A stretch of 64,000 nt of DNA from Calvatia gigantea. Lineage: Eukaryota > Basidiomycota > Agaricomycetes > Agaricales > Lycoperdaceae. Within the stretch, counting starts at the first letter, position 1. Each line of letters starts with the position of its first letter. Below are positions 45,627 through 59,628 of the stretch, one piece after another. The DNA lies in contig JACAAK010000001.1 in NCBI GenBank assembly GCA_025093985.1, positions 2,480,001 through 2,544,000 of the forward strand, given 5' to 3'. Both the position numbers and the translations under genes were made by a program. The notes beneath the pieces are model-generated. The model was not told the origin of the DNA. It saw only the letters and a list, made by a program, of their open reading frames with translations, and searched no databases.

Positions 45627-48600
45627 ACCTTCTGGGATAGTTACAGCATAAACGGAGTGGTAAGCGCTAGCCAGAATACAAACGAGTAGACGCCCATATC
45701 TGTACATAAGTTGGAGCTGATAGCAATACTTGCACCAGCCTGCGTCACTGCCCTGTGTTTTGTGTAGGTGATTGCTCGAACAGGCTATAATTAGCGACGT
45801 GGGCTGTTCTTCCACGGCAACGTCGGGCAGGGCTCTGCGCAAAATAGACCCCCCACGAAATAACGCGTTCAATTGTGCCCTTCGCGATTTCTGTTATTGG
45901 AATAATACCGTTCCCTGGAGACCAAGGGCAGGGCGTTTGGTAGAGTTTTTGAAAGTCTTGATTAAAAGGTCGTAGCCTGGCGACGTTTTGGCACTTACAC
46001 TGAGATATTTACATTAAGATGGCAACGGCGCATTGACAACGGTAATCAATCCAAACTGGGAGAGATGATTGTAAGTCATCTCCGTGTTAGAAAGCACGCG
46101 ATACGTAGTACGTAAGTGTGCGGCTAGTGGAATGAAGGAATCACGAAAAGCACCGCTTCGAGGTGCGTCAGCGACTTGCAGTGTTTGCAACTGAGGTGCT
46201 ATTTCTGCACCGAAAGGCGGAATTCTGCCCCCGAGCATTCAAGGCACCAATATTTGACCAGCACGGGTTTTGTACTGATCAAGGGGTAAACCAACAATAC
46301 CAATTCTTGATAAAGATTTTACTTTAGTATCGGGAGGTCCAAGATGATGTTAATTGTCTCCCTTTCGGGTGATTATTGCCAGTCCCCTGGGTCAGTATCG
46401 TGAATTTCATCAAAAAAGTCTGGAAAGGACAATTGTCAAAGGCTACCCAGAAAAGGAGATCAAAGGAGATCAAAGGACAGCATTCATTACGACATGTGTC
46501 AACAAATGTCTTTTTGAGAGGCTGGTGTTTTCATTTCTGTTTCAAGAGCCCCCCCTTTTCTCGGGGGTGACTCGAGGGCCTATGCTACATTGTCTCGAGA
46601 CGCAGGCCATGGCACGGGGAACGGGCCAGCGGGATTGGTTTTGATCTCCAAACACACATTTCTGATCAATTGGTGTTTCTAAAACTTCATATTGCTCGCT
46701 CGTTCAGGGAAGTCCACCATGACTAGGACACGAGCACAAGCCGAAGCACCGGGACTGGAACCAGAAAGTCTATAAAGTTACCGTAAGGCTAGACCGCAAG
46801 CTTATAATATGATATCTAGCGTGTCCAGATCGCATGTTCGTCGCGTGAGGGAGGACTGCGCCGAAGCACGGGGGAACAAAGGATATAACCTCACGTCAAC
46901 TGTGGAGAGCGTGTGGGGTGAAGGTAAACAGTCTACAAAAGCGTTTGAAGTCTCACGTTACAGGTACATAGTATTGCGGGACGATAACATCGTTCCGGCA
47001 TGGAAATGTTCAGGTTCCTCGTGGTGACGGCGATGATGATGATGAAGTGATGAAGTGAAGAGTACTAGTTAGCGATGACGCAATGCAGGAAGGTGTGTGT
47101 TAAACCAAAATTCTTGACGTGAAGGAACGCTGGAAGGTTGAGACCGCAAGTCTACAAACGCTGCAACTCCCTTCACAGCCGCGCGGCCATGATGGTAAAA
47201 GCGGACTTCAGCCTTTAAGCTTTACGTACGATTATGAACAAGACGTGAGAATGGGAGATTTGAGCATTCTGACGCTTTGTGTGTTACTGGAAGCGTTTAT
47301 CGTCCGACAGACAGCTTGGTAATTCTCGGTACCGACAATACCACATCTGAGTCCTGTAGACACGTAGGCGGTCGAACAGGCAACGTAGATATCAACTCAT
47401 TTGAACGGGTTGGTCGTATAATTCATGCGTAATGTGCCATTGTCCACCTGTTTTTAATGGATTACCCCTAAGCTTCGGAGGTGAGAATAGTGTAGCAACG
47501 AGGGATGACAAGCAACTGGGAAGGATTTTTTGGTGTAACACGCCAAGCATGGATAGGTGTAATCAAGCTTTAACTTTACTAGTCGTTTTCCGTACGACGC
47601 ACTCATCCGAGTAGAATGTACGACAGAGAGGTATTAGAATTTCCAAATCGTTGGCAGCTGGAATTGAGGTAATCGACTTCTCCATACTAAGAGAGCCTCG
47701 TGGATGACTGGGTTGATCGATCTACAGCGCACGTTCGGCAAGTAGCGTACTTATCGTACACACTGAGTGGATGTGTGAATGTGTGAGGGTATCATAGGCT
47801 TGTCATTGTTTATCGGAGACCCTTGGTTGGTTAGTTAGTTTAATCACTCTGCACATGAGGCCAGCGGCCTAAATTAGTGGAATCAAAGTGTGTGATTTGA
47901 CGATATCTCGTCGGTTTGTCTGGAGTATATTATTAGTAGTCACAGCATAGACGACCTGGAAAAAGACATTTGACTTGTTCGAGCCGTCGCACAGGACTGG
48001 TGACGATAGACAACAGGTCGTGGATTTCGCATTTACGCTCTATAATCGGCGTATCAGAACTCAGGTGGTTGCAACTGCTGCCGGTGATAGGTGACCGATA
48101 GCTTCGCAGTTGACACATCACATCAGGAGCACCAAAAAAAAGGGATTCTTTGTGAGAAGGTAAGATTCACAGCTGAGGCAGCCTTGGAGGGGGGGGGGAG
48201 GAGGTGCCGTTGCTTCCGGGTTTGCAGGTGCAGGCTGACGGCGGTCACGGAGGACGTCTGGATAGCCACGCAGCAGCGTCCGTTCCGCTCACATATTCAA
48301 TGCTTACAAAGATTAAGTGTGCCTGCGAAGCTGACTATCTGTCAGGGTGTCAATCCTACGATGAGATCACGAGGGACCTGGGTTAAAATCTATGCGTGCT
48401 GGGGGATGAGTTGGACGAATGTTTTAGCGGGTCGGCGATTAGGGGGAAACTTTGGAAAGAATCACAATGGTTTGGATGATGGGGGGAAGATCCGAGCAAA
48501 CTAGTGATGCTCTCCGATATTTGTTGGGGAACGAACAGAAGGAGAATCTTGTCGGGGGTGTTTGTATAGACGACGAATGACATGCATCATATGCAAAGAC

Positions 48601-49202
48601 CAGATGAGGGAGACTCGTCACGTTTGATATTCATGCCTTGCGCAGAAGTTGAACTCAGTTGAGGTACAGATAACACGGTGCGGTCACTCGAGAGCGAGGG
48701 AACATTACAAGAATAAGGTAGGTCCAATGTACCTTGTTTCCCCAGCCGACGAAACTTCGGGTGGAGGCAATTTCTCTTAAATCTCGGAATTCGCCTGGGG
48801 GGAGACTTGGGGTTCGCAAGGTTCTGTGAGTTCCGGCAGCGGGAAGAGGGAGCAGGTGACCGGGTGGATTGATTATAGACTGGATTCCACGGTGTACTTA
48901 CTCACTGGCTGGGAGGGTTGGATGAGTACCTGAAAGGATGATTAGATAAGACAGACGACCCCAGGTTGGAGATGGGGATCGAATTGGCCGGAGACGAAGA
49001 GTACGGCCGAGGCGGGGAGAGGCCGGAGGGAGGTGTGACATGGGCCGAGAGATGGACAAGTTGGATCTAAGATCTGAGTGAGGGAGTGACGGGTGTGACG
49101 AGCAGTGAGAGGTTTCGAGTGGCATTTCTCACTTGCATTGTTGCGCTGGCTGGAGCGCCATCGCCTTTCCTCTTCCCACCACCACCTCCTCCTCCGCCCC
49201 GA

Positions 49203-51138
49203 ATGCCTCCACCGAGTCTAATCTCTGTCTCTTCCTCGTCTTCAGCGTCCTACAGGTCCAAGAAACGGTCAGTTAAAACCGCTCCTTGGCTCCGCCAACC
49301 CTACTCACTGATCCCGCAGGAGATGGACTCGTGAACAGCTCCTCCAGTCCCTCCAGGTTCGTCATTGCCTTTCCCGTCCCTCCAAGTCCTTCTTACTGAC
49401 CTCACCTTTTCACCTCGATAGTTCCTCTCGGACCTCCCCACTCCCCTCTCCCACAAACTTCCTCTATCTCCCCCTTGTTCGCGCTCTAGTAGCCCGGCCC
49501 CCGGCAACAAGCGGAAATCAGACTCCTCCGTGGACTCAGATCATCCCAAACGCCCCCGCACGTCCTCCATCTCAGAACGCAATCATCTGCCACAGCCGCC
49601 ACACGGCAGCCAACTCCCTCCCGCCCACCACTTTCCGTCATCAGCCCAGCTAGCCACTGCCCCATCAAAACCCCCGACACATTTCCATTCATCAAATCCA
49701 AACCCAATTACCACATCCCGATCCGAACCATGCGAGGACGGCGAGGTTAGAGAGGATATCCCTCCTCCCCCACGCGGGTCCGCAGCACACGACACCCTAA
49801 CGCTTCCAAGCGCCGTTCCCATCCGTAGACCCAAGCGACCTCGTCCTCCTCTGCAACATTTCGATCGTTTGCATGACAAGTATTATCATGCAGGTCGCTT
49901 GCTCAAGTACTCAGGGGATGCCCGCTTTTGGTCCACATATCCGCCTACCCACAAGGAGTACCGGCCACTAGCCGATCCTCCACCCATAAATTCCCTCTAT
50001 CACAAGCATGGTGGTATAATTGCTCGCCTCGAGTTGGTCGACGCTCTTGTCTGCTTCACCTACTCCATATGGACCAGGGATTATTGTCGCAAGACATGTA
50101 CTAAAGAAACCTGGACCACTATTGCTGCTTTCCTTACTTGGTGTAAGAGCAAGTGGCTAGCACAAGATGCGATCAACGAGGCTGAAAAAGCTTTTATTGG
50201 CTTAATGTAAGAGGCTTGTGCAATTTGTCGTCGTAATTTTGCTTCATACCATTTGCAGCTATATGATCGAGGCGTTTATTGATGGACGGAAAATGTTCTA
50301 TACTGTGCGACAAGAATTGGACCAAGAAGTAGACAAAATTGTAGAACAAGCCAAGGCTAAAATCGAAATCGCCATCCAAGAAGTCGATCGGGATGGTGCC
50401 AACACCGGCCTATTACCGAACAAGTCACAGGCAACTCCTCCCATGTTACCCTCTCCAGCGAGCATTGCCCCGACCAACAGTGCCAATTCCACCCCTACGA
50501 ATCGCGATGGGAGCACTCCCAACACTGCCACCCGTCCACCCGCTTCCCAGAACCCACCGCCCCAGCAAACTCGTCCCCAAGGCCCGTCGAAGCCAAATCC
50601 ACCCTTCTTCCCGCTCATGCCCAGAAAAGTACGGGAGAGCCCCGCCCCCCCACCTGCGTCTTACCTTGAGGCTGCCTCGAAAGTCACAGAGTCTATTGAC
50701 ATCAACACGATTTACAACCTAAAAGATTTTATGTCCACTTTCCGGTCCAGCGCTTCTTCCATGATTGAGGCTCAGCAAACACTGAACCTTGCTACCTTGG
50801 CGCGCCACTTTCCCATAACTTTCTCAAGGATGGTCAATAGTACTCTGTCACCAACGGAGGAACACGAGCCGGACATTGAGGATGAGGAGGGCGAGTTGTT
50901 TTGGCCCGGTCAATTAAACACGGGAGAGGGTTTAGGCTGGGTTTGCCTAATGGGCAAAGCCATGATTAAGGAGTTTGGTAAGGCATACGGCTACAGAGGG
51001 CTGGACGGCGTAGTTCCCAAACCCAGCGATGCACCCCCACCCAAGCATTCGCATCACTCACATCACTCCCAACAACGACCCACTCATCTACACCCTCAAG
51101 CTGTATCACATTCCTCTTCCTCATCTGGCTCGCGGTAG
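49203..51138 (+). CDS. Conserved Pro/Ser-rich fungal protein, function unknown
   Basis: Not a recognised family. ATG at 49203 (MPPPSLISVSSSSSASYRSK). Two short introns (GTCAGT..CCGCAG and GTTCGT..TCGATAG) join RWTREQLLQSLQFLSDLPTP, a short helical motif. A disordered basic/Pro stretch follows, and then a conserved core: HFDRLHDKYYHAGRLLKYSG, LYHKHGGIIARLELVDALVC, CTKETWTTIAAFLTWCKSKW, then an intron at 50208 and IEAFIDGRKMFYTVRQELDQ with a coiled-coil-like helix (EVDKIVEQAKAKIEIAIQEV). After a Pro-rich linker, the C-terminal conserved block reads FPITFSRMVNSTLSPTEEHE and FWPGQLNTGEGLGWVCLMGK, followed by AYGYRGLDGV. The tail is a His/Ser run. Stop TAG at 51136-51138. Intact. Confidence 0.74.
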
Positions 51139-54100
51139 AATCTTGGTTTCCTGGACTTTTGCGCATCTTTGCGCGTCATCCCTTACTCATGTGGGGCTCT
51201 ATTCAAAACTCTCCCAACGACAACGTCTGTCCAAACCTACTGGTCCCTAGCAAATATGAATGCAAAATCTGGTGCAATGCGACCACCCTATTTCCGACAC
51301 CCCTGGGGAGCATGCCATCCGCTTTCTGGACTAGCTTAATTTTTTGGTCCTAGACTCGATCTCAAATTAGGTTTAGGCCCACCCGGTTTCACTTCGCTGA
51401 TCCTAAAGATCCTCTGCCGCCTTCCCGCTTGGGGCACGAGTTAAGCATCTGATGCTTCCGCCTGTCCCGCCCCAAGCTCATACACCAAAACCCGCGGTTG
51501 CAAGTCATTGTACTGCATCTGGATCACCGGACACGACGAACCTGTATCCTTAGACATGAAACCAAGTGACGTTCTCTATTCTATTCATCGTTTTCTGCTC
51601 TGTACACCAATCAAAGAGGCATTCTTGACCCATCACATCGGCTTTACTCTTCTTGCTTCATTTCCACCATCCAGCTTCATCTTCTCTTCCTCCCTTTTTT
51701 AAATTTTTTTTCTCCCATCATCTGCATCTGTCATCACCATTCCCCTTCCCATCCCAATCCATTACATCCCCCCATATATCCTTGTTCGTTGCTTTCTAGT
51801 TGTTTTCATTGTTTATCCCATCCACCTGATTACTTCATCTGCCCCTGTTTTTATATGCTTAATTGTCCTTCCTCCCCTTAACCACCACAATTTTTTCCAC
51901 TTCCTTCGTTTTGTACTACAAATCGCTATATTCCATCATCCCCCATCTTCCCTCCCTGATTATGGACACTGTTTCTGGATTTGAGGAATTGATCGAAAAT
52001 GTAATTGTGCGCCCTGGTTCGTGTGAATGATCATCTTCGATTTCTGGACATGGTTGTGTCTCTGAGTTGCGGGCTCTTCAGAAATGCAAGTATCGACGTC
52101 GGACTATGGGCTAAATCGGAAAGTATGGAGGACCGACTTGCTTCTTCGGCATTCAAGTGGAGACCGCGCTAACACGACGTTGAGGGGTTATGCTTCTGAC
52201 CACCACCCGTCCCGGGTCTGATCATCCTGCATCGCGTTGAGGTTGGAACACTTCTGCTATGTAAAGACCCCGAACCTAAGGCCTAAGGCCTAAAGCTTAG
52301 ACCGGTGTTTCACGGGTACCGGAGAGAGTAGACGCAGCGATGAGTACGGTAGCGCTTGTGGCCGTAATCTAGACATATTGTAAAGGGGTAAGCATTCGGG
52401 CGTGTCCGTCGTATTGCCGTCCGCCGGTGGAGACATAACCCATGCCCCCATAAACAACGGTTACAGGCGTCCTCCTTGCCCATGCTGCCAATATGATTCA
52501 TTGCCCGCCTTGCGCGCTTGCGAAACTCGAGAATAGCAGTTGGTTTGGTGACTCACCTTTTGTGTGTAGACGAATTTCGGTTTCGAACCGTCTGTATTGG
52601 GGCGGAAATGCTATTGATGGCGAACAAGGGTCTTGTGAAAATTCTAAACAGTTACAGCCCGGTACCTCGGGGTTGCTGGCTGTTGCACAACCAGGATCGT
52701 AATTCCGGCGCTCGAGTCATTATAGACTACAGTGGCTATGAGCGACGACCTGTTACTGTGGAGACCTGGAGGCGAGAGCACGCAGGCCCGCGGTGTATGA
52801 CTATAATTACAGAAATGATAATTGCATAGGAATGCGCTCGGAATTGTTAGAAGTGGCAAGGCCATCAAATGTGTCGTCCGAAAGTCGATCAACAGTTTCA
52901 ACACTCTAGCTGAATATGGGCCTCGCTCGATAGCAGCCAGGCAATGCGCCGCCACATAGCCAATACTTAGTCACTTATCTAAAAGTGGTGCTAATGCTGG
53001 CCTGTCGATCAACATGGACGGGGAGCGGCCTGAGTGGTTACGTTGGTCTGCTATTGATTGCATGACAACGCCGCCAATCATGGTCGTATTTGTAGCTGCA
53101 TTTGTGTATACCATAGACACCGGGATTGCGAGGAATTTTGGTGGTGATCGCTGGTGAATGGGGAGTGGTTGAAACGTCGCATGAGGGATAGGTTGAGTTT
53201 CAAACCATTAGATGGAAATGGGGGGGAGGGGTTCTGACTGCAGACACACAGATTAACTTGGTGTTAAGCTTCGACCCTTAATGAAAACCGCTGTTCGAGT
53301 GAGCTAGGTATATGAAAAGCGTAGCCGTGATATGCATATCATGTACGATTGTTGTTGCGTTGTTGCATCGCTCTCGGTCATCTCAGGCTGTTACTATTGG
53401 CACATTGATGTGCTTGTCATCCCCGTTAGTATTATACGCACCATTTTCCCGAGTTATTACATGGTGATAATAAAAGATATATCCCACCGCATGTGAGTGC
53501 GAAACAGTAAACTGTGGACGCTCTGACCTGTTGGATACGTAGACTCAGGTGAAACTCTTGATTTTCCACCATTCGCTTTGGGAGTCCGATTGGAATAAAG
53601 CCTCTTACGACAAGAACCCGAGCGTTCGGCTGGTTACCTAGTTTGGTACGCTTTGATAGTCGGTGCTGGAGCAGATCTGTCGTTGCCAGATGGATATTTT
53701 TGACCGGGCTTGTGTTACAGTGGCCCAAGCCACGGATGTGTCTCAGCTCCGTCGAATTCCCGTCCCTTTGGCCGTATCCATGACTTAGAACACTCTGGTA
53801 TGATCCAAGTTTTATTCCGTGGACTATGCAAAAGTGGGGGAAGAGCAACAAAGCATCCATGAATTATGAAGACCTTGGTGAAAGGTTCATTGATGCCCAT
53901 CCCGGCAACGATATCAATTACTTACTCACTGGATGATGACAACTATCTCCGCGATTATCTAAGTCACTGCTTTGCGGTGTGCTAGGCACCTCCAAGGCTT
54001 ACCTCGTAAGGACTCCCAGTTCACGGCTTTCCGGTACGAGAGCCGTGTTCTGTCTCCCCCATTCCGTGAACCCTTTGAATTAGGACGAGCAGCGCATCAC

Positions 54101-56279
54101 AAGAACTTCGAGTGCAGCGTTATCGCAATTTAGAGGTTGTCTGGCCAAACTGACGTTATTTGGTGTCTTTTTCCGACACAGGCATCATCGGTTTGGCAAG
54201 TTGATCCACATGGGGTAAAGGCTGATGGCCCCGACACGGAACCCACTCGCGACGTGGCGGGACGCATGGAAGTTAGGACGAACGGCTTTGGAGAACTTCC
54301 ACAATCAGTCAGCCGAGTTTCAGCGCCCAGCATAGGGTAGCATCCGTTGTCTTTCATTTGGGTACTACGGGCTTTTGGTCGTCTTACAAATGCTGGAAAG
54401 AGCTCCTTTCTGGGTCTGGCGCTCTCTTGTGTGTGGTCCTCCCGGTATTTAAGGACAAGAGCTGTCAACACCCCTAAAATATAAATAAATCCCGCAAGGC
54501 CGAATGGCTCGGGACCTCCCAGATGGTTTTGGTGCCCCGAGGAGCGGCCTGCACTAATTTAATCCTCCATTTCTGCTATCTGGTGCTTCTGGGATTGTGA
54601 GCGAGAAGGTATTCATTGTTCAACAATGCTTGACTCATACCATGTTAGGGTTGCTCAGGACGTCATTGACGAGAGCGCTGCAATATGGCTACAATTTTTG
54701 CCAATCCCCGAGCCTCTCAGAAAGGCACATAATACTCCATCCAACTAGGTCCAATAATGTCCACAAAAACAGTCGCCTTAGCGATATTTTCAGAGTGATG
54801 TTGACTTTCCCGACATTCCTGCCAAATCAGGAAATGTCAGATGCTGTTCGCTCAACTGTTCGTTCACTGGGATACTTATTGGTCCCGCAAACGGCGAGCA
54901 CAATGCAAATGTTGATATATACCAGCCCAAAATTGTGCTCAATGTTTCACCCTACAACACCACCCAGCGTTAGTAAAGTCGAGCGAAGATAGGCATCCGA
55001 GCAAAGGAGGAATCCTGTCTCAAGGGATGTTCTCGCGAGGCCAAGGGTAAAGCAGAAGAATCTGATAGGGCAATCAGCACACCCTGTATCACCTACATCA
55101 ACATCTACATTTATCCAAGCCAAAAGCCGCGTTCTTCCATGACGCATGCCGCGCCCCATATGCTTCTTAGTTTAGTCTGTCGGGCCGTGTGCAATGGGAT
55201 GCTACAAATGCCGTTCCACCCATTTGTAGCGTGATACGTGGGGGATACATTCCATGTTGCAACACACGTATCCGTTTGGTGGCTGGGACGATTTAAGGGG
55301 CTTAATATTTAATGCTTTGAGAACTCCATTGTATACTGCCTTGCTTCACTGATTGCAAATCCCAAAGTGGACTGGCATCATTCCAAGATGACCAGAATTC
55401 GGGAGCTCCCCACCCGACGTTCTAGTACCCTCGGCTAGGAACCCTTTAGCCGGCTTTTGGGGCGCAGGGACTTTCGGCAATCCTGGTCTATCCCCTCGGA
55501 TAGAGGGGCGAAGAATTGGGGTTTAATGACATTAATTGATGAATGTGACACCCGTTATAGATCCCGGACAATGGACATTTCGGGAAACTCACCTGGTGCG
55601 TCACGAACGGCGTGACGGTAACGGCCAGTCCAGATTCCGGAGGTTCTCCGGAGGTCATAATGGCCCAAAAGCAGGTGGCTGCCAATGGGATGTACAAACG
55701 AGAGGACCTACTTAATCGGAGCACAAGGGGAGGCGCATGGCGAGTCAATTCTCATCCGGAGGTTTCACCGACAAAACCTTCAATCAATCGTGAACCTCGT
55801 GTAACGTTGTGCTCTTGATCTTGGATAAGGTATTGAAATGAATATGCCTTCGTCGAGAAATGACAACCACAGCTGCCATCGGACGTATTGAATGAAAGGT
55901 TGTTCCCTTCAACGCATGTACCACCTGCTTCGTCCTCTCACGAGGCGAACACAAGCCCCCGATTTTCGTGGGGTAATTCGATCCCCACTTTCGGTCTAAA
56001 ACATACTTTTGTTGCTTCTGAGTGTGGCGATCATGGGATTGACTGTCTTTTCCAGATTCTGCCGGGGGGACGAGGCCTTGCGCGTGAAAATGTAAGCTGA
56101 CATAGGCGAAAAATAATGACCTTCGAGGACTGTGACAGAATGGGGACAAGCTATGATAGAGCAAGGAGGCAGGTACGGATAAACACTAAGAGCTATCACT
56201 GGACCAAGCATATACTTTCCCGTTCTTTCACCACAATCTCTGCAGCCAGGTGAAAAGAAAAACGCGGATAGTATATCTT
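51139..56279. other. Gene-poor 5-kb tract
   Basis: No complete gene is supported. 51560-51960 is an unusually long pyrimidine-rich stretch, probably 3' UTR of the preceding gene. Small direct repeats (CCTAAGG units) occur at 52275-52292 and a hairpin-capable CACGGCT..AGCCGTG at 54021-54046. Open stretches at 53860-53432 and 54471-54130 on the minus strand have coding-like composition but no motif, start context or splice sites. The end near 55800-56279 is the 3' side of uS7. Confidence 0.45.
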
Positions 56280-57179
<900 letters not shown>

Positions 57180-57474
57180 TATGACTTTTTGAGATTGGGA
57201 ATCTTAAAGAATGACCGCGAGAGGTTGGCGGTCGAGATCAGCAACGACGGATGTAATTCTAATTCTTCGTACTCACCTGCTGGGACGTGTGTTTGTCGTT
57301 GTTGTCCATGCATCATCAAGGTTGGGAGGCGTCGGAATTTTCCGACAGCTGTATAGTTTCTCTATCGCCTTATCTGGTATGTCGACCGCTATTTTAAGGA
57401 ATGCATAGTAAAAGTGATGCCGGTAGGATGATGGGCGAATGCTAATGTACAATGCTAATATAGAGAGTAATGTT
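57180..57474. promoter_or_regulatory. uS7 promoter, between two minus-strand genes
   Basis: 295 bp between the uS7 ATG and the stop of the upstream TPR-like gene. No element is recognised with confidence. Confidence 0.4.
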
Positions 57475-58830
57475 TTAAGTGTGCCTCCAGTGTTGCCTGT
57501 TAACAGAATACCGCCCCTTTGCATTGGACCTCCTTGCCATCCTTGGAGGTCCAGAGCTACACCTGCGAACATTGCGTTCGTCTGATGAGTATCTCTCCAT
57601 CTTTCGTTTGCGACTATTGATGCTTCTGGAGGTGGTTGAAGGTGGCCGGAGGTCTACTTCCATGGTCCGGGTGGGGCGCGGCGGTTCGGGTGGGGCCTGA
57701 TTACGAGATGCGGCAGACGATAGGAGGGAACTGAGCGGTTGGTCAGAGGTTGTGGGGAGAGGCGTTCCATAGACCTTCTGCAGCCAAACCCGCACATTGT
57801 CATAGTGTTGTTGTGAAGCTGCCAAATCCCCAGAATTCCTTGTGCATATAGCCAAATCGAGTTCGCAGCCGGAGAGCAGGAGGAAGACAGGCTTCAGTTT
57901 AGCCTCTGCAAAGCCGTTGTTCACTAAAGCTGTTGAACAAATTAGTAACCCAGGATATCGGTTCTGACCGGAAAGTTGTGTACCTTCTAGCATTGCGTAC
58001 ATGACCTCAATGGCAGCACGAGGTTTCCCAATCCGGCAGAAATGAGCCCCGGCGACCATCCAATTGCCTCTTTCACTGGAAGACAGCTTCAAGAGTTCAA
58101 TAACCATCTTCGGGTCTTGTCCCGGGTCTTTGGCAAGGTCATACACGATCTGTTGTCCTTGAATATCCATAACAAGGCGCGAGTCCATGGAGAACGAGGC
58201 AGCGGAAGTGTCTGGAGGCGCCTGCTTATGTATACCTTTGCTGGGGTCGGATGTTGTCCTGCATATATGCGGTGTAGAGGGTTGTCTGGAATAAGGGACC
58301 GAATTAGGACGCAGCGATGAAACCCGATAGCTATGCTGATTGTCCAGCATTGAGCGTGGGTGACCCGTCGCCGCCAAGTCGGAAGAGCGCCCTTCAAGTG
58401 GATCTTTGCGTTTGCCTTTGGCTTCATGTTCCAGAGAATATGGGTAGTTTGTTGGTGCTAGCGAAGGCGTTTCGGTAGCTTCCCCCTTGATTGGTTGGCG
58501 TAAGAGTCCATAGGGTTTGCAGGAGCGATATTGTTCCACAAGGGTAAGGTCTGAGTGGATTGGATAGGCACGTAACCCCGCCGATGAACCAAGTCCCAGA
58601 CGCAATGCTCGGTCAGCAAAATCCCTGTGTCGATACTGAACGAAGTAATGGAACTGCCCGGGTACGCCAGTCTCATGTGGATATAACCGCGGGCTAAAGG
58701 AATTGTTCGGTATCAGTAGTGAATCAAATAGGGGATCAAACGGGGCAATTGGGCGAGATGATGACCGTGAGGGGATGTTCCCGTTAATAATGTCCGCCAC
58801 TGTTAAATCACACGTACATCTCACCGGCAT
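57475..58830 (-). CDS. TPR-like helical-repeat protein, conserved in basidiomycetes
   Basis: Function unknown. The start MPVRCTCDLTVADIINGNIP at 58830 is the first ATG of a 1.1-kb open exon; an upstream minus-strand piece (MDHPLDMHCVLKVENHS near 58917) could be a uORF or another exon. The N-terminal two thirds is disordered. Near residue 210-260 a helical-repeat core begins: QQIVYDLAKDPGQDPKMVIE, LLKLSSSERGNWMVAGAHFC and RIGKPRAAIEVMYAMLE. A single intron with donor GTACAC and acceptor TTCAACAG then leads to ALVNNGFAEAKLKPVFLLLS and QQHYDNVRVWLQKVYGTPLP. The C-terminus is basic (INSRKRKMERY, MARRSNAKGR) and probably nuclear. The stop is at 57475-57477. Confidence 0.7.
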   Translation of the reverse strand: MPVRCTCDLTVADIINGNIPSRSSSRPIAPFDPLFDSLLIPNNSFSPRLYPHETGVPGQFHYFVQYRHRDFADRALRLGLGSSAGLRAYPIHSDLTLVEQYRSCKPYGLLRQPIKGEATETPSLAPTNYPYSLEHEAKGKRKDPLEGRSSDLAATGHPRSMLDNQHSYRVSSLRPNSVPYSRQPSTPHICRTTSDPSKGIHKQAPPDTSAASFSMDSRLVMDIQGQQIVYDLAKDPGQDPKMVIELLKLSSSERGNWMVAGAHFCRIGKPRAAIEVMYAMLEGTQLSGQNRYPGLLICSTALVNNGFAEAKLKPVFLLLSGCELDLAICTRNSGDLAASQQHYDNVRVWLQKVYGTPLPTTSDQPLSSLLSSAASRNQAPPEPPRPTRTMEVDLRPPSTTSRSINSRKRKMERYSSDERNVRRCSSGPPRMARRSNAKGRYSVNRQHWRHT

Positions 58831-59628
58831 TCGAGAAGATTCTTCGAATGTTCAGGGGTCCTTTGCTATGGTTCTCAACTTTGAGAACACAGTGCATGTC
58901 GAGAGGGTGATCCATTGCTCTTTCGAGGGTCCGACCCGCCCTTGTACAAGGACAGGAAGTGGTGGTCTGATGTCAAACGCTGTCCGAGTGGAGTGTGGAA
59001 GACACTCATGACCCAATCAGGGATTGTCGTTCATTTGGCGGCGCTTCTATTTTCGGATCAGTTGTCCCTCTCAGCGCTCAGCAACGGCCCCGCGTTTCGG
59101 TTCAGCACGCTCTTCAAAAACCTGGAAGCAGTCTAGCCCCTCATCGTTCCCTGCGAATCATATCCTGTGGCACCGAGATCAACCTGAACCGCTCTGGTTA
59201 CTAGCACAGCAACGCGAGCTCACCGAACTGGATTTACCGCATACCAACTCCGACTCTGAGCGCTCTATGTTCTGGATGATGTTCTATGTTTGCAGGAGTC
59301 TTATATTCCCATCAACCACACAATGTTTAGGTTCCACGGGTTTCACGGATGAGCAATTTTTCAACGATGACATTTTTCGCGACAACCATCAACATCATCA
59401 CTATAGCTTGGGCTATTCTATGTTGGGCCGCGAGGTGTATCGCATTCTGCTGCAGTTTCAATGGCTTAGATGTTTCTTGCTAGATAGCATCCGGATTCGA
59501 TTCGCAGACGGTATAAATTGTTGTAAGGGTTAAAATCGCAATGTGCTCCTCCTGGATTTTTTCTCTCCAATCTCCCGACTTTTCCGACGCACTTTTCCCT
59601 TCTGCCTCTCTCTCCTTCCGTTTCCACC
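58831..59628. other. Divergent intergenic region
   Basis: Promoters of the TPR-like gene (minus) and the secreted-protein gene (plus). A plus-strand ORF (59024-59533) has no recognisable motif and is not supported. The last 90 bases before 59629 are CT-rich. Confidence 0.45.

Larger units (their letters stand above)
42179..49202. other. Gene-poor 7-kb tract
   Basis: No complete gene is supported. Contents: a pyrimidine-rich 3' tract (42179-42530), a 14-base C run (43501-43514), decayed or unconfirmed coding patches (43440-45626), a (CG)n(TG)n tract (44499-44520), a 10-bp tandem (AAAGGAGATC, 46452-46479), GAT/GAAGT microsatellites (47029-47060) and a G run with GGA (48189-48200). The 48900-49200 end is the promoter of the next gene. 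No TIRs, LTRs or reverse transcriptase and transposase motifs were recognised. Confidence 0.5.

Noticed and set aside
53432..53860. 142-residue minus-strand ORF in the right gene-poor tract
   Set aside because: Protein-like in part, but no conserved motif, start context or neighbouring exons; kept only as a note in the tract description.
59024..59533. 169-residue plus-strand ORF before the secreted-protein gene
   Set aside because: Composition is not domain-like, no motif is present and the region is the divergent promoter of two genes.
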